DNA from: Porpolomopsis calyptriformis
Taxonomy: Eukaryota > Basidiomycota > Agaricomycetes > Agaricales > Hygrophoraceae
DNA length: 64,000 nucleotides
Direction of reading: 5' to 3'
Assembly (NCBI GenBank): GCA_951640195.1
Contig: OX621172.1
Span: forward strand, 186,001 to 250,000
Part shown: positions 44,199 through 56,428 of the stretch, one piece after another
Layout: the number at the start of each line of letters is the position of its first letter
Position numbering within the stretch: the stretch's first letter is position 1
The notes under the pieces: model-generated
Databases searched by the model: none
What the model was told of the DNA's origin: nothing
Seen by the model: only the letters and a program-made list of their open reading frames with translations
Made by a program: the position numbers and the translations under genes

Positions 44199-47030
44199 AT
44201 GACCTTCGATCCTGTAAGTGCTTGCTCGTTAATCTTCCCCAGTCCCTCAACATATGTTGTCCCCTTTAGTTTTCGGTTACGATCCCTCATATCGCCTATG
44301 CCTGTCTCGGAGGTTTCGTTGTCCTTGTGAGGTTGACAGTACATTCTCTCTATTGCGGTGGTCGTAACAAAGTCATCTCTCCAGTTTGGCATGTTCTCTT
44401 TGTTTCTCCGTGAAAAGGTATGTTTAGGAGACTATCATCATCCTGGGGTATACTGAATATTCAAAGCTCTATATTGGCGAGGCATGTTGGGCATTTCTTT
44501 TTGGGGTCATCATCGGTAAACATTCTCCTATTAATGTTGGACCATCGATTTCATGCAACAACTCCAAACCAGGACCTTATGGCGTAGGCATTTTCAATCC
44601 GAGAGGTTGGGCAGGGGGCTCCGTAGAGGTGACTGATATTATTACACTAGAGTTCACTCGAGTCGTCTTGGCCATTGGTGTATTTGCCATTGGAGTTGAG
44701 CTGCCAAAGGCATACATGGCCCGACACTGGAAAAGTTTATTCTTTTTGTTAGTCCCCGTCATGACATGGGTGCGTCTACTGCTTGACGATACGTACAAAT
44801 ACTTACCTTGCGTCGACACAGGGCTGGTTCGTTTCAGCGGCGCTGATATGCGCGCTTATTCCCAAGCTCAACTTTTTGTCAAGCCTGGCGGTGGCTGCTT
44901 GTCTTACGCCTACCGATCCCATTTTGGCTGCCGCCGTTGTCGGCGGTAAATATGCTGACAAGCATGTGCCTGCTCACCTACGGCACCTTTTAGCTGCAGA
45001 AAGTGGCTGTAATGATGGGGCCGCCTTTCCTTTTCTCTACATTGCCCTTTATCTTATCCTCGATGCCCCAAATACGGGACAGGCAATTGAAGACTGGTTT
45101 CTTGTTCTCTGGTTCTGTGAGTGCCATCTACTCACTTTGACCGACTTAAATCGTGATGACACACCCAAACTTAGACCAAATATTTCTAGGATGTATCATC
45201 GGCGTCATCCTTGGATTTGCCTTCCGTCACTTGATGAGATTCTGCCAAAATCACGACTTGATTGACAGACAATCATGCGTTGCCCAATACGTGTCCTTGG
45301 CCATGCTCACGATAGGAGTAACGACGCTACTGGGCTCCGATGACCTGCTTGCTGCCTTCGCTTGCGGGTCTGCATTCGCCTGGGACGGTTTCTTCAACCG
45401 GCAAACCGAAGAGTCGGTTTTTAGTTCGGTCATAGACTTGCTCTTCAATGTTGGTGCTTTCGTTTATGTAGGGGCCTGGATGCCTTTCCGAAGTTTTCAC
45501 AACCCAGAAACGACGCTGAGTGTCTGGAGATTGATCGTGATCGCGATTCTCATCTTGCTATTGAGGAGGCTGCCAATCATAATTGCACTATTCAAGTGGA
45601 TTCCGGACATCAAAACTTTCCAGGAAGCCTTATTCAGTGGACATTTTGGTCCCATTGGCATTGGTAGGTGCCTGTGTTGAGCCGCCTTACTCTATTCAGA
45701 CATCTAGTTTTGTAGGCGCAATCTTCATTTCTACTCTTGCGTTGGAGTCGCTCAATGAAGGGGCAGACAATGCTCAAACGGAAATACTCGCTGCTGTCAT
45801 CCAACCTATCGTGGCCTTTATGGTACTTTGTTCGATCATCATCCATGGTCTATCCATACCGTCCTTTTCTCTTGGCCGCCGCGTACACACCGCTTCGCGT
45901 ACCTGGTCACGACATGCAGCACCTGACTGGACAAACCAAATCCGCCTCGTGCACCGAGGTGATGATATTGTCATCAACAGAGATATCGAGATGGGGGAGT
46001 GTCCAGCATCATGTGAAAAGTCGGAAATAGAGAATCAGGGTACCCCTAGGCCTGTCTCGGAAATTGTCGACGAGAATCCTGGAAGTGAAGGCAGCTTGGA
46101 GACTAGGAACGAGGAAGCCCAAGTGGGAACTTTCCCGGATAGAGATGACGTTGTCCAAGAGTGGCCGGAAGGTGATCAGAGAGTTGTAGAATGGCAGGCA
46201 GGACCCGGAGAAGATGTGAGTGAATGTATCAGGTTTATGCAGAATGACTGAAATATATATCCCAACAGGTTGAAGTCGAAGTCAGACACAACAATGCTTC
46301 TACGGATGGACGATCATCTCCACTATATGGTCACGAAGATGTGCATCGTGTTGCAGGATACCTAGATAAACGGAAACCTCGATCAAGCGTGTTACCGAAG
46401 CGTGAAAATGGGGGGGATTCTGGAGTCGACGAAGAAACGGAAGGTATCAAATCGTCACGGAAAGTTGCTGTTGCGGAAGATGACGGCAACGTTGAATGGG
46501 ACTCTGAGCATAGCAATGGTGAGCAGGAACGGTCCCCCTCACCCCTGAGGCGACACCGGTCGTGCGAATCCGGTGACGGTGTCATCGACCGTCTGAAGCT
46601 CTCAAAGTTGTCGAAGCTGCCGAAAGGTGCATCAAAAATGGCTCGGGGCCATCGACACAGTCTTTCCCGCAAAAAACGGCCGAGCGACGGGGAGGGAGTT
46701 GCGAACACGTTCGACGGAGAACACGAACACGGACGGCGAAGAGGGTCGAGTTTGGAAATGAGCAGTAGCCATAGATTTCCAAACATGAAACGGCCGGGGG
46801 CGAGGATATCTTCGCCATTGAGTAGCCATCCGAGCTCACTAAAGAACCTACGACTGGAGCGAGTCAGGGGTTTTACGCCGTCGAGTTCGAGAGATATTTC
46901 ACCGTCAGGATCGGTGGTACGATTTGCTGATGAGAGCCGCGGGAGCGGGACCAACACACCCCGAAGTCACGATTCTGGAGACGAAAGGGGCAAGGTTACG
47001 TTTGCTGTTCCCGAGACTTCCAGGACGTGA
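44199..47030 (+). CDS. Plasma-membrane Na+/H+ antiporter (Nha1/Sod2 type)
   Basis: A monovalent cation/proton antiporter that exports Na+ or K+ in exchange for H+. It starts at the ATG at 44199 (MTFDP). Small exons give FSVTIPHIAYACLGGFVVL, FGMFSLFLREK, LYIGEACWAFLFGVIIG and GPYGVGIFNPRGW. The core then has IGVFAIGVELPKAYM and ACLTPTDPILAAAVVGGKYA, followed by AESGCNDGAAFPFLYIALYL, with the T-D-P and N-D pairs essential in CPA1/Nha1 transporters. FGPIGIGAIFIS follows. About 12 hydrophobic segments are spread over the first two thirds. The long hydrophilic tail (from about 45880) is rich in Glu/Ser/Arg, typical of Nha1 tails with regulatory roles, and ends PETSRT at 47027. At least seven short introns. 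Intact. Confidence 0.88.
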
Positions 47031-47383
47031 CAAGTCCCGAGGACTGGTCGATATCTAAAAGTAATTATAACGGGTTTTTGTGTGAGTACGTTCGTTTTGT
47101 ATCATATCATGGCAATTTTGTAGCATACAAATTTACATTTCTACGGTGAAAGGTTGAGTGTGAGAGGATCACATGGTTACGACAGCACAGAGTCGATGGG
47201 AACAAGAAGAAGCTTCCATTGGAGAGAAGGTACTCGCCGGACCTTGGCTTGGGCTTGGCGAGCTGAACGGCGGCAATGAGTTCGATCATCAAGCAGCCTA
47301 AATTGGCGTGAACCCGTGGTACCAACACGTTGCTAGCATAAATACGCGCGTTCCTGGTTTGATATGAAGAGTTGCCGTTGACC
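47031..47383. other. Intergenic region between the antiporter and the small secreted protein gene
   Basis: No gene is seen. It must contain the antiporter 3' end and the promoter of the gene starting at 47384. Frames on the minus strand overlap the next gene in antisense and have no recognised domain. Confidence 0.4.
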
Positions 47384-47930
47384 ATGCTCTTGTTCAGGCT
47401 CGTCCTCTTGCCTCTCTTTGCGACGTTCGCCCTCGCAGGGATTGTTATTCTCGAGCCCAAACCAGGCCACCGAGTGAAACCTGGCCACAGTTTCACTGTC
47501 CAAGTCGAACAACCCGTACACCCTATTTCTCCGTGTACCCGTGCGACTGAATTAGATTTTCAATGTAGGAGAGCATCCAAGGCCCTATACAGATAGCCCT
47601 CGTCATCGGTCTTCAAACTTGCCCGCAGAAAGCGTCTTCTTGTGTACCTCAGGAAATGGGCACCATCCTCTTTAATGGCCCATTCAACCCCGTGTTTCAC
47701 AATCGCCCGGGTGATCCGACCCACCAACCATACCAGAATTTCACCGTGACGGTTCCCTCGTTTGAACCCAAGGGCACATCGGTGTTGGAAGTTCTGCATC
47801 TTGGGCTGATTGGGGTATGTATGCACGCCATCGTGTCTATCACTTCCAGTTACTTACCACGGGTTGTTGTCCCCAGGCCGGTCCATTCCTTCTCGTCGAA
47901 ACGCCGAACGTGACACTTCACGTCATATAG
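47384..47930 (+). CDS. Small secreted protein of unknown function
   Basis: The ATG at 47384 starts a clear signal peptide (MLLFRLVLLPLFATFALAG), probably cleaved after ALA. Exon 1 continues IVILEPKPGHRVKPGHSFTV to VEQP. An intron (GTACAC...TGTAG) leads to ESIQGPIQIALVIGLQTCPQ, ILFNGPFNPVFHNRPGDP and YQNFTVTVPSFEPKGTSVL. A second intron (GTATGT...CCCCAG) precedes AGPFLLVETPNVTLHVI and a TAG at 47928-47930. About 130 residues, with an N-T-V sequon. Basidiomycete secreted proteins of this layout are common but uncharacterised. A damaged copy of its 3' part lies about 1.5 kb downstream. Confidence 0.75.
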
Positions 47931-48104
47931 TGTGAAAAATCAGGTTTTCGGACAAGGACTGAGTAGTACTGAATCAGACTCTTACCATGGACCTTATATA
48001 CCTGTCGGAATTCTAATCGGAGTGTAAAAGCATTCCATGCTCGGATATCCATAAAGACGGATATCGTGGAATCATCCATCGATGAACACCGCGCCCTCCA
48101 ACAA

Positions 48105-49155
48105 ATGGAGCGATACAAGTATCTACCGTTTTTTGTCGTCCCATTCATAGCTCACCGCATCCTCGCGATCAATGTGACCATTGACGATGCAAACCAGGCG
48201 TGGTCGTATTTATCTGCTCCTTCTGCCGCGACCAACGACTGGCATGAGGTTACTCCCTCTTCGCCTTGTACCGGATGCGGCATCCAATTAAATTCGACTC
48301 AGAGTTTCAACAACACTTACCACGACGCGACCTGCAACGGCTGCTCCGCATCCGTATCCTTCAACGGCACGTCTGGCACACTCTATGGTATCTGTGTATC
48401 ATCCCTGCCGCCAGCCTTCACCCTCCCATGTAATTACTCTTTCATACTCAATGATATCAAAACCGGCATCATCCCGTTCAACCGTTGTGCCGATTATGTC
48501 TTCCACTTCCCATTGTTTTCCTTCTCAAATCTGGACCCCCACTCTCTCTCCACGTTGACCGTCTACAATTGGGGCCCACCTAGCACGATCTTGCTTGACT
48601 ATCTTGAATACGACAATGGGATCCCTGCAGGAGCATCTCCAAGTCCATCTGCTTCTCCAAGCACATCAAAAGCGTTGCCAGTGGCTGCACTAGTTGTGCC
48701 ACTCTGTACAATTGTATTTCTGTTGGCCTTGATCTCATTCCTCCTTTATCGCCGCAAGAAAAACCGTTTGTGTTCTTTTTTTCCATCCTTTTCCATACCG
48801 ATCAATAAATAAGAAGGTGTAGGTGTCCAGCCTCAGCCCGAATGGATCATAGAGCCTATGGCGACAAGCTCAATCCGTCCCTGTTCTTGCATTTTTTTAA
48901 AAGTGCTTACTGGCTGCCCGTTTAGATCATTCGCCACAACAACTCTCAGAAGATGTCGCAAATTATGGGAGGATCGGCCAGTATCTTCCTCCAGGAGCAG
49001 CCACTCCAGACCCGGTCGCTCAATTATTATCTCCAAAGGACACAAATACCTTGCGATCACCGGGAGAGGCACACTATTCCAACGTTCCTAGTTCCACCGG
49101 CCAAGCTACGCAAATACAGTCAGTCTCGCCACCCCCTTACACCACCACCTTCTAG
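48105..49155 (+). CDS. Single-pass membrane glycoprotein of basidiomycete type
   Basis: The ATG at 48105 (MERYKYLPFFVVPFIAHRILA) gives a good signal peptide; the in-frame ATG at 48066 would bury it behind 13 hydrophilic residues. The extracellular part has many Cys and N-x-S/T sites (SPCTGCGIQLNSTQSFNNTY, then CNGCSASVSFNGTSG, then CNYSFILND) and a Ser/Pro-rich stalk. One transmembrane helix (LPVAALVVPLCTIVFLLALI) is followed by YRRKK. Short exons downstream of about 48770 encode a Pro/Gln-rich cytoplasmic tail (HSPQQLSEDVANYGRIGQ, then SVSPPPYTTTF), ending at the TAG at 49153-49155. A PPxY-like motif is visible. The function is unknown. Confidence 0.72.
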
Positions 49156-49265
49156 GCTCTGTCTCAAGCAATCACCATTTTCTATCATCTCTCATTGTGT
49201 GTCATCTCTTATTGTGTGCTTCATCTCTCAAACGGTATTCCCGCTTAGATCACTTGTATTCGAAT

Positions 49266-49400
49266 ATATCCACGCAACGTTCCCTCGTTTCAACCAAAGG
49301 CACACATCTTGGGCTGATTGGGGTACGCCACATTGTCCATCATCGGATGCTTTGCTCACCACGGTCGTCCCAGGCTGGCATCGTATAGACGTTCTCCTGA
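49266..49400 (+). pseudogene. Partial duplicate of the small secreted protein gene
   Basis: The sequence around 49275-49390 matches the 3' part of the gene at 47384-47930. Shared strings are CGTTCCCTCGTTT, then CATCTTGGGCTGATTGGGGTA and the CCCAGGC at the second acceptor. It has lost about 20 bp and the flanking exons. It retains sequence corresponding to the intron, so it arose by DNA duplication rather than from a spliced RNA. Confidence 0.65.
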
Positions 49401-49566
49401 AGTAGCACTACTTTCCTACCACATGTTCATTCATCTTTCCTAGCTAAATTAATCTCCATGGGTCTTATGAGCAAATGATACTTTTAATAAGCTCGTGAAA
49501 ACGGGCTGCCATGCTCAAAATACTCACTCGTTTCCCTCATCATCACCCTCATCATCACCCTCATCC

Positions 49567-51654
49567 ATGGTCGCCTCAGACGCCACACTCACCCAAATCC
49601 TCGCCCAGCTTCACGCGTTGCAAGTCTCTCAACAGACCTTGCAAGCCAAGGTCAGTCCCTTTCGTTCGTTCACCCAAACATTCCAGTTCATCTCTCTTCC
49701 TCCAGTTGGACAGCATCGCAAATGCGAACGTTAATGTCAATCAACCCCACCCATCAAGCTCAAAAGCGGTCCCAACCCCGACCCGTTCATCTTCAACTTC
49801 TTCCACTGAGATAACCACAATCCCAACCCCCGGGTTTCCTTCGTCAATTTCAAAGGCATCCTTGTCTTCTTCTACTCCTCTTACCCCAAAACCTTCACTA
49901 CCTACTACCGACAATGACCGCGAGAAACTTTTGTACCCGGGCAGAGTGAATCTTACCAGTAAGTACATTCACCACACACTACCCGCCGAGATAACATCAT
50001 CCCATCCCTTCCAGCCTACCCAGACCAGCACGGAAACATCCCCTACTCTCTCCACTGGGGTGCCCCCACAGCCTCCGAACGCGGGCCCATCATCTGCTCT
50101 CGCCTTCCCACCAGCATCAAACGCCGCAACGCCCTCGGCGCCCACTCCGGCTCCTACTCTATCTACCGCGCCCTCTCCATCGCCATGGGCACTCTCTCAC
50201 CAACCCACAAACCAGACTACACCCAGACCGAACCCCCCGTGTCCATCCCGCCCCAGCCCGCATGGTTCGACCCCTCCAAAATCGTCTCACTCGACCCGTG
50301 GGGCCACCTCGTGCCCGCGGTGTTCAGGAAGGTGATGGACGAAGAAGAAGCCGGGGAGGGCCTGGACGTCAGGCCGAGTATTGCCGTCACGAGAGCTCAT
50401 ATGAAGATGAGCGAGCTTGATGATGCCGCCCGAAGAGGGGATATCCCTATCGATGGCAAAATCGTATTGAAGAGCCATCCGATGTCGAACCCGGACGGGT
50501 CCGTTAGTGATACGTATTCTGGTGTGGAGATTAACGTCAGTAAGGCCGCGGTGGATCCTGTTTGGTATTTGCCTGGGGTGGCTGAAAGGTTCGGCATGTC
50601 AGTCGTTGAGTTTTCCCTTGGTCTTGATGCGCAAGCTGATGAAAAAAATCCCTGGTCTTTGCTTCATAGATCAGAGAGGCTCCTTCGACGCGCGTTATTC
50701 GAGGATACCGGAGGGATGTACCCCGAGCTTATCACACGTCCTGACATCAAAGTTTTCCTACCTCCCATAGGCAATCTCACAGTTTACATCTGTATGTGTT
50801 AAATCGCCATCCCCTACCCACTCTCACACCATATTCTCCCAGTCGGTAACCCAGCTTACATGTCCGACACTTCAAAAGAGCTAACCCTACGTGTCCACGA
50901 CGAATGTACCATCTCTCCTTTTCACTCCTTTCACCATACCGATGACCTCCCCATAGGCAACGGTTCCGATGTTTTCGGTTCAGACATTTGCACCTGCAAA
51001 CCTTACCTCACCTACGCCATCGAAGAATGCATCCGCTGTGCCCAACGCGGCGGAGTAGGCGTCGTCGTCTATTTCAGGAAAGAAGGCCGAGCGCTCGGTG
51101 AAGTCACAAAGTACGCCCTGACCCCTAACTCGCTTACCCAAACTTTCAACCGAAAAAAATCTATTCGAAAGGTATCTCGTGTACAACTTACGCAAGCGAG
51201 GTGGCGATTCCGCGGACAAGTACTTTAAATCGACGGAGTTGATCGCGGGGGTGAAAGATATGCGATTCCAAGCTTTGATGCCTGACGTACTCCACTGGTT
51301 GGGGATATCCAAAATCGATAATATGGTGTCCATGAGCGACATGTGCGTGTCATCCTTCTTCCGAAACAAGGAGGACAACTCACGCTCTTTGATATCTGAC
51401 CAGGAAATACGATGCCATCGTGAAGAGCGGAATTCCTATACTAAGACGATATGATATCCCAGGTAAGCACTCAATAAATACAGGAATCATGTTCCTACTA
51501 ATTTCATAATTATCAAGAACATCTCATTCCACCCGACTCGCGAGTGGAGATTGACGCTAAAATCGCCGCAGGATACTTTTCGAGCGGGAAACAAGTCACA
51601 GAAGCCGATCTCGTCAAGACCGTCGGCCGAACCTGGGAAGAGACTGAACATTAA
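49567..51654 (+). CDS. URC1: GTP cyclohydrolase II-like protein of the uracil-catabolism (Urc1) type
   Basis: The ATG at 49567 (MVASDATLTQILAQLHALQV) opens a coiled-coil start and a Ser/Pro/Thr-rich linker. The N-terminal domain of fungal GTP-cyclohydrolase-like proteins follows (PYSLHWGAPTASERGPIICS, RNALGAHSGSYSIYRAL, DPWGHLVPAVF). The catalytic half has NPAYMSDTSKELTLRVHDEC, joined over a short intron (GTACCA...CCATAG) to NGSDVFGSDICTCKPYL. The three Cys and the spacing match the zinc site of GTP cyclohydrolase II. VVYFRKEGRALGEVTKY fits the GTP-binding R-x-G-x-G-L-like strand, and the end is VGRTWEETEH. The long N-terminal extension distinguishes the Urc1 group from riboflavin enzymes. 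It is convergent with the Dicer gene, 147 bp apart. Confidence 0.8.
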
Positions 51655-51801
51655 TTATTGTCCATAAAATTCCCCATTCGTCGCAACCGCTTCTGTCGAT
51701 ACCACAGTATGTCTTACGTTCAATGATTTCATTTCCGGCCGTGCTCTAGCTCTCTAGTAGTGTTGACTCCAAAAAAAGAAACGAAACGAAACGAAAAAGA
51801 A

Positions 51802-54800
51802 TTAGGACACCTCGTTCAACTTCCTCTTCTTCTTCTTCGCGCTTTTTGTCTTTCGCTTCGGCTTAAGGCTATGACTGCTATCATCGCGAAGCTTGAAGAA
51901 GTGGATCGCACGCTCGGCGGCAAAAAACCTGACCTCTTCCTGGCTCGCGCGACTGTTGTTTTCATGCTCGACTCGCGCCTGCTCTTCGTCGTCAACGAAG
52001 AGGGTGCACGTCACCCGTCCTTTCTCCTTCTCAACCACATACCTGATCTGCCTATCATGCCTTGCCGCCCACATAGACAATCTCGACACCGGATGGAGCA
52101 CGTCCACCTCATCTCTCACGATCCTCTCCAACACTTGTAATATCCCCAGCGTTCTCAAAACTCCACGGACGGCCTCAAACTCACCCTGCGAGTCCAGGTA
52201 CACCGCCCCGAGAACGCTTTCGATGGTGTCGCTAAAGAATTTCGGTGCTTGGAGACTCGTGAGAGCAGCCCAAGGGAATATAGTACCCTCCTCCAGCGCG
52301 TTCTCTATCTCATCCTTGATCTTCTGGAGGCGCGCGAAACTGTACTGCTGCGATTCCAAGATGTAATGGCTAGAATGGAACAAGCACTGCCAGAGGTACA
52401 CCTGTTGGGTCTTAGGCACGAGCGTGGCCCTCCCCCGCTCGTCCGACTGTGGCATCGCTGTCTCAATGGTCAAGTAGCATCGCAAACAAATGAAGGCTAG
52501 AAAATGCGAGTTGACAACAGCAATCTTGCGCATGTGGATATGTCCAGGGCTATATTTCTTCCCTGGCGCGTGGTACAAGAACTCGGTCACGACCATGTCC
52601 AACACCGAGTCCCCGAGGAACTCCATACGTTCATACGACACCGTACGCATGTCTTCTTCCCGGCTGGCGTGCGAGAGGGCTTCAATAAGAAGTGCCTTGC
52701 GCTTAAATTCGTAGTTTATCATCCGTTCCACCTGCCCGATTTGTGGTGGATACTGCTCAAATTTCTCAATGCGCGACAGGATGGTCTCCACACGTTCGGG
52801 AAGCATCTTCCAAGAAATACCGAGACCGAACAGTTGAGCGCATTCAATACCCAGGTCGAAACTGCCGTGCAAGTAGGCAGCTCCGATAAGAGATTCGACG
52901 ACATCTGCCAACACCTTCGTCGAGAGTTGCTGATTCTTCTTAGATGCTTTCGGAACATCAGCCTCTCCGACGTCGGAGTTTTCGCTCTCGCTTTTGACGG
53001 TTTCCAATGCAGCAGGTGAAAAGTATGCCGGCATCCATTTCCTAGGTGAAAAACGGTCGCGCAGTATCCAGCGATATAGTTCTTTGGAAATTGCCTCTTT
53101 GGCTAAACGCGCGTTTGAGACAGAATGATCCTTCTTCCGGGAGAGGTAACCTTCGTGCCAGTGGGGGTGATCTGCTAGTAATTGAAGCCCGACTATGAAC
53201 TTCAGGACAGTGTCTCCAAGAGTTTCCAGACGCTGGTAGTTTATGGACTCTTGCGAGGTAGGCGCTGTGATCGCGGTCATCAAGAGGTCGAGCGGGATGG
53301 CCGCGAGTGGAGTGCCAGAAAGTAATGTCTCTCGGAGGGACTTTATGGTCATTGCCATTGACAAAAATCGGATGATGGATGGCAGCAAGAGTGCATATTC
53401 GACATCAGTTCTTGAAAAGAGGGCCACGGTTGATAATCTAGGAACAAGGAGACGTTCCTTTGGAGGAACCGGGGGTTGGGGTGAGGTGGGAAGTAGCAGG
53501 TGCTGCTTCCTCGGAAACGGATACACGACAAGTAATGGATACGTGATCTCTAAATCAGGGAATTGCGAATACTTTGCTTGGACTTCCTCCTCCTCTTCCG
53601 GAGACACTGCATTGAATTCCCAACGATGGAAGCGATAACCTGCACCGAATGAAAACCCATTCCTGATCAAGGTCAAATCCGTGGGGAAGGAGAAACGGTT
53701 GCCAAAGGTCGCTGCATTCGCTACGAAAGGTTCCGCGTTGACACGTCCAAATCGGGCATTCGATTCTCTGAGCCATGCCCTTCTTTCATCCCACACCGGC
53801 CGCTCCTCGATATCCATCGGCAGGAAGAGATAAGCAAAATCAAGGTCGTCCCACTTCATTCGGTTCCTATAGCTCCCCCAGAATAACTCTCGAGTGTAAA
53901 TCCGCGCCCTCTCTATCACATCTCGAGCGGCAGGGAGAGTTTCTGCAGCGCGCCACTCAACTTTTACAGGATCCCGGTTCGGAGGGTACAACATTGGGCC
54001 TTCGTTTCTAGCCAAAGGCATCGGCCGAGATCGAGTGAACATACGCAACCCGGGAAGACCATCTATCACAAGTTCGGATGGCCACCAAGCGTCAGAATCC
54101 TCCGGAAAATCCCAAGGGTTTATTTGGCTGGAGACACCAGCCATGGCCGACCGTTTTTCGACGTCCTTTAATAGAGCCTTTACTTCTTCCTCAAGGTGTG
54201 TCTCGGTCAACGTCGTCAAAGGCAAGAGATGATCGTTTAAGAGCCCAGCTTCGTATAAGGCACAGTAGGCCTTAAAAGCCGCATGTCGATGAGCAGATTG
54301 CTTACTCTTGTATACTCTTTCGGTGGAGAAAACACGCAAGGAGGGGTCAAGGCAGCGAGGCAGAGTCACTGTGGAACCGAAAGGCCCTTCGTACTGATGG
54401 AAAGGTTGATGGGGGAAAGAGTGCCATGCCTCAGGGAATTCTGGGGGGTCGATGTCATATATAGGACTGTACACCGTGTTGGACCTGCTCGGAATCACAC
54501 CACAAAAATGGCTCAAATGTGGGATGGCGGAAATTGGAGTAATTAGCGCCCTGCAAAAGTTCTTGATTAGTATGCCGATACCGTGAGGGTTTTAGAAGAA
54601 TTACCCGGTCGATTCAACACGAAGCACCAAGTCGTCGTCGTCTTCGTCGTCGTCAGATGGACCGTAGAAATCGTTGGCAAACCTCTGTCGCTCCCGTTCG
54701 GTTTTATTGTACTGCTCTACCATCTTCCGCTCAAGTTCCTCCAACTTTTTGATTTCCTCCTGAACCCAACTTTCGCGAGACAACAAGAGAGTGAACGTGC

Positions 54801-56428
54801 TTCTTTGTCGCCTAGCCCTCCCTCTACTCTGCATCCAACTAACCATATTTGGCGGAGGATCCCAACGGATGACGTTACAACAAGATTGGATATCAATACC
54901 TTCCTCTGCGACAGAAGTGGAAATGATAAGATTTTTATCCCCGAGTCTGAAGTCCGCGAGAGTCTGTTCGACTTTCTGCCCAAACATGCTTCGAGTGATA
55001 TCAAGAAACGATTGTCGATACCGACATTCGGATGATCCAAGCAAATAACCAACACTAAAGAGATTGGCAGTTCGAGTATGAGATGAAACGACTTGAGCGA
55101 GAGCAAGAACCGAATCGCGGCGAGTGACAAATACGAGACCACTGTACGATTCGTTGTTCGCTTCCGCATCCATTTTCGCGGCCACGAGAGATTCGACAAG
55201 CGCCCGTACCTTGTCGGAGAGGCCAATTTCGACGTCCTGTGGGTCATAGGAAATGGGAGTAACTTTTACTTGGTTGAGGATGCCGAGGAGATACGTTCTC
55301 TCCTTTTGCTTCAAGGTTGGAGCAAAGACGTGTAAAGCGTCCTGTCTATTCTTTACGTGCTCGAGAACCTTGCTAATATACCAATCGGAAGCCCAGGGGC
55401 CGATGTCTACGCAAATTTCGGCTACTGCGTTTGAAAGGTCTTTGAGGCCGGAGTGTGTGTACGTGTTCCGCTTCGCTATGGTCTTGGATAACTTTTGATC
55501 GAGTCTGGTTCGCTCGGGACCTGGAGCCAGTTGGTCAAGTTGGCGTCGTAGTGACTGTACGTATGGATCTTCCTCTATTTTCAGCGTGCCAATAACAGCT
55601 TTCAGTGCAGAAAGGTTGGCTGAGAAGGGAGGTTCAAACCAGTTGGCTTGGGAATATAAGGAGTGTCTGAGGATCGGTCGATGAACGCAGGCGGCCAATT
55701 CATCTGCATGAAAATGAGAAGTTTGAATCTTGCAGTCGAGGTTAGTTTCGATAGTCCTGGTCGCAAAATTTAACGGTTAAATGTATGGAAATTTTAAAAC
55801 TGACCGGAATGCCTGCTCGACGTTACCGCTGAACATAGGGCTCGCGGTTAAGCCGAGGATCATTGGCCTCGAACGTTCAGGATTAGGGTTGGTGGCAGGT
55901 ATTTGAAAGTAGAACTCTTTCATGATCTCGTTGTATGGGTGACCACGCACAGCGTGATGGGCTTCGTCGAATACTATGAGGTCTATATCTTTTCCGATGT
56001 CAACATATCCATGGCGTAGGGCATCGAGAAGAGGCTGAGGGGTTGAAACTATAACTCGGTGGGTATCGATTACCGTTCGCCACATGGAATGGTCCCTCCA
56101 TTGGTCCGGGTGCGATGCGCCAGAAATCAGGCCGACAGAGGCGGGTAAATCTTTGCTGATAACGTCCTGTTGCTGTTCGCAAAGGGCTACGGTAGGCGCA
56201 AGGAACCACGAGAGCTGTAGCGGAAATTCAACACATTGGGATTTTTCGAAGTAGACACCAGACCTTTTTTTCGCGTTCGCATTCAAATTTCATACGCAGA
56301 ACAGCAATGTGAGTCTTTCCGGAGCCGGTATCGAGTGCAATGATGATGTTTCTTTTCAAACTTTCGTCCAGCATCTCCTGCTGATATCCTCGCGTTGGAA
56401 AGGTTTGGGAGGGGGGTGATGGATCCAT
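51802..56428 (-). CDS. Dicer-like protein (DEXD/H helicase plus tandem RNase III)
   Basis: A Dicer that cuts double-stranded RNA into small RNAs. It starts at the ATG at 56428 (MDPSPPSQTFPTRGYQQEML). The helicase has ALDTGSGKTHIAV (motif I), FLAPTVALCEQQ, IVFDEAHHAVRG (motif II), MILGLTASP (motif III) and the C-terminal lobe VISTSVAEEGIDIQ-like segment and QSRGRARRQ. A long region with Dicer-dimerisation-like sequence at 54180-54516 follows. RNase IIIa has QRLETLGDTVLKF and LADVVESLIGAAYL. RNase IIIb has ERMEFLGDSVLDMVV and FFSDTIESVLGAVYLD. The Glu/Asp catalytic sets are present in both. The end is a dsRNA-binding-like segment and a Lys-rich tail. Four short introns lie in the 5' third, while the 3' 2.7 kb is a single exon. 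A PAZ domain is not obvious. Confidence 0.9.

Noticed and set aside
46331..46957. Long minus-strand open frame
   Set aside because: It is antisense to the hydrophilic, Arg/Ser-rich tail of the antiporter, where reverse frames stay open by composition.
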